Assembly: GCA_013152105.1 (NCBI GenBank) | Contig: JAADHA010000231.1 | Coordinates: forward strand, 2,140 to 8,529 | Source: Oligoflexia bacterium | Lineage (GTDB): Bacteria > Myxococcota_A > UBA796 > UBA2385 | Direction of reading: 5' to 3' | DNA: 6,390 nucleotides | Part shown: piece after piece, positions 1 to 5,046 of the stretch | Layout of the letters: each line of letters begins with the position of its first letter | How positions within the stretch are numbered: the stretch's first letter is position 1 | The notes under the pieces: generated by a model | What the model was told of the DNA's origin: nothing | What the model saw: only the letters and a program-made list of their open reading frames with translations | The model's database searches: none | Made by a program: the position numbers and the translations under genes

Positions 1-1
1 G

Positions 2-733
2 GTTCCTCGCGAGCTGGCGGTTGGCGAGCTGTCGCGCGCCGAGCTGGAGCTGCGCACGGCTGGCAATGAGAACCATGAGGAGAAGCGCCGTCTGGAGCAC
101 CAGGTGAAGCTGGCAAACCGTCGAGTTCGCCTGTCGCGCTTCTACGAGGATGCCCGCGAGCTGGCGCGCCGCTTGACCGAGTGGAGCATGAGCCACCGAC
201 GCGGTCGCTACCTGGTGGCCACCGGTGGCGGGCCGGGCATCATGGAGGCCGCAAACCGAGGCGCCGCGGACATCGAGGATGGACGCAGCGTGGGCCTGGG
301 CATCTCCCTGCCCTTCGAAGAGAAGCTCAACCCCTACGTGACCGAGGAGCTGGGCTTCGAATTTCACTACTTCTTCATGCGCAAGTACTGGTTCGCCTAC
401 CTGGCCAAGGCAATCGTCGCCTTTCCCGGGGGCTTTGGCACCATGGATGAATTCTTCGAGATGCAGACCCTGCGCCAGACCGCCAAGATCAAGAAGCCGC
501 TGCCGACCATCCTCTACGGCGCGGACTACTGGCGGCAAATCATCGACATCCAGTCGATGGTCGACTGGGGCACGATCTCCGAGCGTGACCTGCTCCTCTT
601 CCATCGCAGCGATACGGTCGATGATGCTTTTGAGTACCTGGTCTCGTCGATCGAGCAGGTCGAGCGCGAACGCAACGGGCTACCCGAGCAGAAGCAGCCG
701 CCCGAGCGTCGGGGGCGCCACAAGGAGGACTAA
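2..733 (+). CDS. LOG-family protein (TIGR00730-type nucleotide phosphoribohydrolase), 5'-truncated
   Basis: The frame is open from base 2 with no stop, so the gene starts left of the window; 243 residues are visible. The GTG at 104 is probably internal, because the charged helical stretch before it is in frame and fits the long-form LOG proteins. Both family hallmarks are intact: GGGPGIMEAANRGA (224-265), a Rossmann nucleotide-binding loop, and PGGFGTMDE (425-451), the catalytic PGGxGTxxE motif. FHYFFMRKYWFAYLAKA lies between them, as in the longer clade. Family members hydrolyse the N-glycosidic bond of AMP or N6-modified AMP (cytokinin ribotides), giving a free base and ribose 5-phosphate; older annotations say 'lysine decarboxylase'. 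The protein is presumably cytosolic. Its C-terminus is a charged, low-complexity tail of about 20 residues. It is the first visible gene of a likely operon with the ferredoxin and ADA-like genes. The family is certain; the substrate cannot be read from sequence. Confidence 0.92.
   Translation, partial: VPRELAVGELSRAELELRTAGNENHEEKRRLEHQVKLANRRVRLSRFYEDARELARRLTEWSMSHRRGRYLVATGGGPGIMEAANRGAADIEDGRSVGLGISLPFEEKLNPYVTEELGFEFHYFFMRKYWFAYLAKAIVAFPGGFGTMDEFFEMQTLRQTAKIKKPLPTILYGADYWRQIIDIQSMVDWGTISERDLLLFHRSDTVDDAFEYLVSSIEQVERERNGLPEQKQPPERRGRHKED
722..728 (+). promoter_or_regulatory. Strong Shine-Dalgarno for the ferredoxin-like gene
   Basis: AAGGAGG lies inside the last codons of the LOG gene, 5 bases before the ATG at 734. 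The upstream stop TAA (731-733) directly abuts this ATG. This fixes the start codon and suggests translational coupling. Confidence 0.85.
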
Positions 734-1132
734 ATGACCCGGTTTGGAATTCGGAAGCGACTCAAGGGCCTGGTCGGCAAGGGCGGTCGCCCCGAGATCA
801 CCCGTTACGGGATGACCTTCGTGCTGCCCGATGGCACAGAGCAGACGGTTCAGGCCGAGGAACACTACACCCTGGCCATGGCCAGCCAGTTTCTGCCCAG
901 CCCCATCGCGACGAGCTGTCCCGACGGTCAGTGCGGTCTATGCGTTGTCGATGTCATCGAGGGCGCGGGCATCTCTGCGGCCAGCGACTCCGAACAGCGG
1001 GTCTGCAAGAAAATTCACGGCAGCTTCGACCCCGCCCGCCGCCTGGCTTGCCACGCCCGCGTGGATGGGGATGGCGCCAAGGTCAAGGTGCACCAGCTCT
1101 TCGACTACGACAGCGTACGAGGAACTGACTGA
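734..1132 (+). CDS. Small [2Fe-2S] ferredoxin-like protein
   Basis: This 132-residue protein has a plant/adrenodoxin-like beta-grasp ferredoxin fold. The cluster ligands are Cys62, Cys67 and Cys70 in SCPDGQCGLC (C-x4-C-x2-C) and Cys106 in RRLACHARV, the expected fourth ligand after about 35 residues. An extra Cys91 sits in EQRVCKKIHG. The first 24 residues are rich in Lys, Arg and Gly and precede the fold; there is no signal peptide or membrane segment. It should be a soluble one-electron carrier, but no partner oxygenase, dehydrogenase or ferredoxin reductase is visible beside it. The start is well supported by the AAGGAGG Shine-Dalgarno. The gene abuts the LOG gene and overlaps the ADA-like gene by one base (TGATG), so the three are probably co-transcribed. 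The cluster type is clear; the electron donor and acceptor are unknown. Confidence 0.9.
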   Translation: MTRFGIRKRLKGLVGKGGRPEITRYGMTFVLPDGTEQTVQAEEHYTLAMASQFLPSPIATSCPDGQCGLCVVDVIEGAGISAASDSEQRVCKKIHGSFDPARRLACHARVDGDGAKVKVHQLFDYDSVRGTD

Positions 1133-2130
1133 TGTCCGAACTACCCCTTTGCGATCTGCACATCCACGTCGGTTCCAGCGTGGCACCACACATCATGTGG
1201 TCCATCGCCCACCAGCAGGGCTTCAAGCTACCGGTCAAGGACTACTGGGAATTCGTCGACCTCATCACAGTCAACCCGCGCCGGGACCGAACCCTGGCCG
1301 ACTACCTGCGGATCCTCCACGAGTGGACCGAGAAGATCCAAAGCAGCCCGGCCGCGGTCGAGCGGAGCGTCTACGAGATCATCGGCAAGGAATACCGGGG
1401 CAGCCGGGTCGAACAGGTCGAGCTGCGTTTCAACCCGATGAAGCGCAATGAACACGGCGCCCGCGACCTCGATCACATCATCCACGCGGCCTTGCGTGGC
1501 ATGGACCGGGCATGCCTGGAGTACGGCGTGCGGGCTGGCCTGATCTTCTGCTTGGCCCGCGAGTTCGACGCCGAACTCAACGCCATCATCGTGGACAAGG
1601 CCATCATGTACCAAAGCCGCGGCGTGGTCGGCATCGACCTGGCCGGCACCGAGCAGGACCCGATGGAGCTGTCGGACGGGGTCGAACGCTACGCCCGCCT
1701 CTTCGCCCGGGCGCACGACGCGGGCCTGGGCACGACGGTCCACACTGGCGAGACCGCGGCCACCAGCGGCGATGGCGTCATCGCGGTCCTCGACCAGCTC
1801 AAGCCTGACCGGATCGGGCACGGGGTGCGGGCCGCCTACAGCGAGACCGCGCTTGATCGCCTGGCGGACACCGGCTGCGTCCTGGAGATCTGCCCGACCA
1901 GCAACCTGCACACGCGCGCGGTCCGACACCTCGAGGAATTCAGATTCATCCTGGGCACCTTCGCGGACCGAGGCGTGCGCTTCACGGTCAACACGGACGG
2001 AACCTACCTGTGCTCGACCAGCCTGCGGCGGGAGTTCCGCTTGCTGGCCGAGGCCGAGATCCTGTCCCTGGCCGAGCTGGAGACGGCGCGGGCGCTGGCC
2101 TTTGAAGCCAGCTTCATCTCGCCGGCCTGA
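1132..2130 (+). CDS. Adenosine deaminase-family amidohydrolase with a divergent TDG active-site motif
   Basis: This 332-residue protein has the usual length of the family and a metal-dependent TIM-barrel fold. Visible metal and catalytic residues are His10 and His12 (DLHIHVGSS), His204 and Glu207 (HTGE, normally HAGE), His230 (RIGHG) and Asp289 (NTDGT). The substrate loop GIDLAGTE (167-174) and CPTSN (254-258) are also typical. The family hydrolytically deaminates adenosine, adenine, 6-aminodeoxyfutalosine or (N6-methyl-)AMP. The odd point is Gly290: classical enzymes have a second Asp here (TDDP), which in mammalian adenosine deaminase contacts purine N7. Metal-dependent deaminase chemistry is therefore plausible, but calling it adenosine deaminase is not safe. 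The ATG overlaps the ferredoxin stop, with GAGG at 1119-1122 as a modest ribosome binding site. It is the last gene of the likely operon; it ends 16 bp from the convergent queG. Confidence 0.9.
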   Translation: MSELPLCDLHIHVGSSVAPHIMWSIAHQQGFKLPVKDYWEFVDLITVNPRRDRTLADYLRILHEWTEKIQSSPAAVERSVYEIIGKEYRGSRVEQVELRFNPMKRNEHGARDLDHIIHAALRGMDRACLEYGVRAGLIFCLAREFDAELNAIIVDKAIMYQSRGVVGIDLAGTEQDPMELSDGVERYARLFARAHDAGLGTTVHTGETAATSGDGVIAVLDQLKPDRIGHGVRAAYSETALDRLADTGCVLEICPTSNLHTRAVRHLEEFRFILGTFADRGVRFTVNTDGTYLCSTSLRREFRLLAEAEILSLAELETARALAFEASFISPA

Positions 2131-2146
2131 TCGGCCTGCCCGCTGG

Positions 2147-3223
2147 TCAGAGCGCGGCCAGGGCCCACTCTGCGGCGTCCCTCACGGTCGGATCCAGCCC
2201 GGCCGCGGCGCGCTCCAGGCAGGGGCGCGCGTCGGGATCCCCCAGGTTTCCCAGGACGATGGCGGCGTTGCGCTTCAGGCTGCTGCTGACCGATCGACGG
2301 ATCGGCGATCCCTCGAAGTGTGCGAGCAGCGCGGATGCCGGCGTGTCGAGGACCCAGGGCAGATCGAGCCAGGCGTGGCCGGGTCGCGGGGCCAGATCGG
2401 TGTGGGCGCTGGTTGGGGGCGTGTGGTTGTGCGGGCACACCTCCTGGCAGAGATCGCAGCCAAACACCCAGCGCCCCATCCCGGCCCGCAGCTCGACCGG
2501 GATGGGACCGCGATGCTCGATGCTGAGGTACGAGATGCAGCGCCGGGCGTCGAGCTGGTGGGGCCCCACAAAGGCGTTCGTGGGACAGATGTCCAGGCAA
2601 CGGCGGCAGGTCCCGCAGTGGCGCGCCGCGCTGAGCAGGGGCGGGTCGTGGGGCAGATCCTGGTCCACCAACAGCACCGCCAGGAACTGGTAGCTGCCCT
2701 TGCCCGGAACGATGACGCAGCAGTTCTTCCCGATGAAGCCGATCCCGGCCCGTTCTGCCCAGGCCCGCTCGATGATCGGCCGGCTGTCGACGCCCCAGTA
2801 CAAGCCCAGGCCCGGCCGCTCGGAACGAAGCTGCTTGCAGAATCGACGCAGGCGCTTGCCCACCAGATTGTGGTAGTCTCGCCCCCAGGCGTAGCTGGCG
2901 ACCTTGCCGAAGAGGCCGCCGGGATCGGGCGGACGCGGCCAGCAATGGGCCACCGACAGCACGACCGCCGAGCGCAGCCCAGGCAGCAGCTCGCCGGGGT
3001 GTGCGCGTGGCGAACGCCCTCGGACCATCCAGTCCATGGAGGCGTGCCGGCCCGCTTCGATGAAGGCGTCGTAGTGGTCGACCCCCGGCGCGTCGGCTGC
3101 GTCACAGAAGCGTACCTGGTCGAAACCCAGGGCGGCTGCCCGGGACCGGATGATCTGGCCGAGGTCGGGAGAGGGCAGGGCTTCACTCCGGGGCGGCCAC
3201 CCGGATAGGTGGCCTGTCCTCAA
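2147..3223 (-). CDS. queG: Epoxyqueuosine reductase QueG
   Basis: QueG performs the last step of queuosine synthesis, reducing epoxyqueuosine to queuosine at the wobble base of GUN-anticodon tRNAs. It uses cobalamin and two [4Fe-4S] clusters. In this 358-residue protein the N-terminal cobalamin-binding half contains VDSRPIIERAWAERAGIG with Asp146, the expected proton donor, then GFIGKN (162-167). The ferredoxin part has CGTCRRCLDICP (Cys203, 206, 209, 213), CISYLSIEHRG (Cys229) and FGCDLCQEVCPHN (Cys256, 259, 263), the full eight-Cys set. The last roughly 55 residues form a HEAT-like repeat used for tRNA binding. The only standard start in frame is TTG at 3223 (an in-frame TAG lies at 3230-3232). 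The first 15 residues do not look like QueG, and CTG at 3178, with GGAG seven bases before it, is an alternative. The gene is divergent from trxB and convergent with the ADA-like gene. Confidence 0.96.
   Translation of the reverse strand: MRTGHLSGWPPRSEALPSPDLGQIIRSRAAALGFDQVRFCDAADAPGVDHYDAFIEAGRHASMDWMVRGRSPRAHPGELLPGLRSAVVLSVAHCWPRPPDPGGLFGKVASYAWGRDYHNLVGKRLRRFCKQLRSERPGLGLYWGVDSRPIIERAWAERAGIGFIGKNCCVIVPGKGSYQFLAVLLVDQDLPHDPPLLSAARHCGTCRRCLDICPTNAFVGPHQLDARRCISYLSIEHRGPIPVELRAGMGRWVFGCDLCQEVCPHNHTPPTSAHTDLAPRPGHAWLDLPWVLDTPASALLAHFEGSPIRRSVSSSLKRNAAIVLGNLGDPDARPCLERAAAGLDPTVRDAAEWALAAL
3195..3214. repeat. Perfect 7-bp inverted repeat between queG and trxB
   Basis: GGCCACC (3195-3201) and GGTGGCC (3208-3214) are perfect reverse complements separated by CGGATA. 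The dyad lies 34 bp before the trxB ATG and just inside the queG frame if TTG 3223 is used, or 17 bp upstream of queG if CTG 3178 is used. Its position suits an operator serving both divergent genes or a 5'-UTR hairpin. No clear -35/-10 pair is seen around it. The function is inferred only from position and symmetry. Confidence 0.4.
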
Positions 3224-3238
3224 TCCCCGCTATCCGCC

Positions 3239-3243
3239 AGGAG
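3239..3243 (+). promoter_or_regulatory. Shine-Dalgarno that sets the trxB start
   Basis: AGGAG lies 5 bases before ATG 3249. The same frame is open upstream for 33 more codons to a possible start at 3150. That extension runs antisense through queG and has no thioredoxin reductase character, so this site decides for 3249. Confidence 0.85.
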
Positions 3244-3248
3244 CCGCC

Positions 3249-4190
3249 ATGAGTGAAGAGAAGGTTGAGAACGTTGTCGTCTTTGGGTCGGGCCCTGCTG
3301 GCCTGACGGCCGCGCTCTACGCTGCTCGCGCCAACCTGGAGCCCTTGGTCTACGAAGGCGTGGAGCCCGGTGGGCAGCTCATGACCACCACCGAGGTCGA
3401 GAACTTTCCCGGCCACGAAGACGGGATCATGGGCCCCGATCTGATGGACGTGATGAAGAAACAGGTCGCGCGCTTCGGGACCCGCTTCATCCTGGACGAG
3501 TGCACCAGCGTCGACCTGTCACAGTGGCCCTTCCGCTACACGGTCTCCCAGGGAAGCGGGCTGGCCAAGACCATCATCATCGCGACCGGCGCCACTGCCC
3601 GCTACCTGGGCCTGCCCAATGAACTGCGCCTGCGGGGTCACGGGGTCTCGGCCTGCGCGACCTGTGACGGCTTCTTCTTCCGGGGCATGGAGATCGCCCT
3701 GGTGGGTGGCGGGGACTCGGCCGCCGAAGAAGCCAGCTTCCTGACGCGCTTCGCCAGCAAGGTCCACCTGCTGGTGCGCCGCGACAAGCTGCGGGCCAGC
3801 CGGATCATGCAGCAGCGGGTGCTGAGCAATGAGAAGATCTCTGTCCACTGGAACACCGAGCTGGCCGACGTGCTGGGTCAGAACGAGGTTGAGGGGATTC
3901 GGGTCCGCGACAATCAGACCGGTGTCGAGACCGACTGGACGCAGATCAAGGGGCTCTTCCTGGCCATCGGGCACAAGCCCAACTCCGACCCCTTCGTCGG
4001 GCAGCTCGACCACGACGAGCTGGGCTACCTGTTGACGGCTGCCGACTCGACGGCGACCAATGTGCCCGGGGTCTTCGCCTGCGGCGATGTGCAGGACAAG
4101 ACCTTTCGCCAGGCCATCACCGCGGCGGGTACGGGCTGCATGTCGGCCTTGGAAGCGGAACGCTGGCTGGAAGCGCGGGGCGAGCACTGA
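3249..4190 (+). CDS. trxB: Thioredoxin reductase (NADPH), TrxB
   Basis: TrxB is a cytosolic flavoprotein that passes electrons from NADPH through FAD and a redox disulfide to thioredoxin. From ATG 3249 the product is 313 residues, the normal low-molecular-weight TrxB length. The FAD loop is GSGPAG (13-18). PGGQLMTTTEVENFPG is the classic family signature. The redox-active pair is Cys136/Cys139 in ACATCDG. The NADPH Rossmann loop is GGGDSA (153-158), followed by VRRDKLRAS, whose Arg177, Arg178 and Arg182 match the 2'-phosphate-binding pattern; Val replaces the usual His of HRRxxxR. The C-terminal FAD contact is GVFACGDVQD (Asp280), then RQAITAAGTGC. No thioredoxin gene is adjacent. It is divergent from queG and ends 23 bp from the convergent exonuclease gene. 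The assignment is very secure; close relatives in the flavoprotein family that use ferredoxin lack the NADPH-type Arg set seen here. Confidence 0.96.
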   Translation: MSEEKVENVVVFGSGPAGLTAALYAARANLEPLVYEGVEPGGQLMTTTEVENFPGHEDGIMGPDLMDVMKKQVARFGTRFILDECTSVDLSQWPFRYTVSQGSGLAKTIIIATGATARYLGLPNELRLRGHGVSACATCDGFFFRGMEIALVGGGDSAAEEASFLTRFASKVHLLVRRDKLRASRIMQQRVLSNEKISVHWNTELADVLGQNEVEGIRVRDNQTGVETDWTQIKGLFLAIGHKPNSDPFVGQLDHDELGYLLTAADSTATNVPGVFACGDVQDKTFRQAITAAGTGCMSALEAERWLEARGEH

Positions 4191-4213
4191 TCCGCGGGCA
4201 TCAAGTGCCGATC

Positions 4214-4993
4214 TCAGTCCTGCACGGGCAGGACGCGGCGAATCCGGGTGATCTTGAAGACCCGGGGCTGCCTGCGCAGGTGACAGTGGGCCTCGATATA
4301 GGGCAGGCGCAGGCGGGTGATGGTGATCTCCCGCCGGGTCGTCAGCGCGCCCCCAGCGGCGCTGGTGTAGTCGATCACCACGTTCTGACCAGACAGAAAG
4401 GCGGCACTCAGCGCCGCCGTGATCGCGTGGCGCCTGTTCCCTCCACGACCCAGTGACTGGGTGAGTCGCAGAAGCTCGCCCACCGTCGGCGTGCTGTCCG
4501 GGTCCAAGGCGTCGAGCATGGCGCGGTAGACATGCCAGGTGGCCTGGGCATCACACAGGGCGCGATGGGGGGTGCTGTGGGGCACACCGATCCGCGCCGC
4601 CAGGGCGCCCAGGCTGCAGTGGCTGAGTCCGAAGACGGTCCTGGCCAGCAGCAGCGTGTCGACCACCACGGCCGGCTGGAGGGGTTGCAGGGCCGCCCGG
4701 CGGCACTCTTCTTGGAGGAAGCCCAGGTCCGTGCTGGCGCTGTGCGCGACCAGCACCGCGCCCTCCAGCAGCGGGTGGAGCGCGGGCCAGAGATCGGCGA
4801 AAGATGGCTGTCCCTCTACAAGCTCGTCGGTGATGTGGTGGATCTGGATCCCGGCGAGGGGGATGGGCCGGCCCGGATCGACCAGGGCGTCGAAGGTGTG
4901 GGTCTCTCCGTCGTCGACCCGCACCGCGCCGATCTCGATCACGCGATCGCCCTGGTCTACCGACAGACCGGTGGTCTCGAGGTCGATGACCAC
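4214..4993 (-). CDS. DEDDh 3'-5' exonuclease (DnaQ-like) fused to a C-terminal WYL-like domain
   Basis: The product is 259 residues from GTG 4993. Residues 1-160 are a DnaQ/RNase T-type exonuclease with every catalytic residue present: Asp4 and Glu6 (VIDLETTG), Asp89 (AHSASTDLGFL), His143 and Asp148 (HRALCDA). It should remove nucleotides from 3' ends using two metal ions. After a helical linker (about 170-200), residues 204-256 look like a WYL domain: NVVIDYTSAAGG, a basic strand, LPYIEAHCHLRRQPRVFKI and a final TRIRRV. The first residue of the WYL triad is not Trp (LPYIEA). WYL domains are known as nucleic-acid or ligand-sensing modules in transcription factors, CRISPR-associated and DNA-repair proteins. 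The start is doubtful: no Shine-Dalgarno precedes GTG 4993, and in-frame codons upstream read LLATPADTAPT, resembling the N-terminal lead-in of relatives. It probably shares a transcript with the PHP gene upstream. Candidate roles are repair or RNA/DNA end processing; the true role is unknown. Confidence 0.85.
   Translation of the reverse strand: MVIDLETTGLSVDQGDRVIEIGAVRVDDGETHTFDALVDPGRPIPLAGIQIHHITDELVEGQPSFADLWPALHPLLEGAVLVAHSASTDLGFLQEECRRAALQPLQPAVVVDTLLLARTVFGLSHCSLGALAARIGVPHSTPHRALCDAQATWHVYRAMLDALDPDSTPTVGELLRLTQSLGRGGNRRHAITAALSAAFLSGQNVVIDYTSAAGGALTTRREITITRLRLPYIEAHCHLRRQPRVFKITRIRRVLPVQD
4217..4234. terminator. Short hairpin at the trxB/exonuclease convergent junction
   Basis: GTCCTGC (4217-4223) and GCAGGAC (4228-4234) form a perfect 7-bp stem with an ACGG loop. 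It lies 27 bp after the trxB stop and inside the last codons of the exonuclease gene. There is no T-tract on either side, so it is not a standard intrinsic terminator. It could still end or protect the trxB transcript, or be chance in GC-rich coding sequence. Confidence 0.25.
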
Positions 4994-5046
4994 GGTGGGT
5001 GCCGTGTCGGCAGGTGTGGCGAGGAGGGTTTGCGTGGATGAGCTCC

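Noticed and set aside
2143..2161. Possible terminator hairpin CTGGTC / GGCCAG between the ADA-like gene and queG
   Set aside because: The stem is only six pairs including a G-U wobble, has no T-tract, and lies mostly in the queG coding sequence; it is likely chance.
1772..3208. A 478-codon open frame on the + strand across the ADA-like 3' end and antisense to queG
   Set aside because: It overlaps two clearly conserved genes, its translation is Arg/Ala/Pro/Gly-rich with no recognisable motif, and it is expected from codon bias in GC-rich DNA. The same applies to other long shadow frames such as 2004-2945 (-), 1228-1929 (-) and 3519-4187 (-).
3150..3248. N-terminal extension of TrxB from an upstream start at 3150
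   Set aside because: The added residues are antisense to queG and unlike any thioredoxin reductase; ATG 3249 has a good Shine-Dalgarno and gives the normal length.
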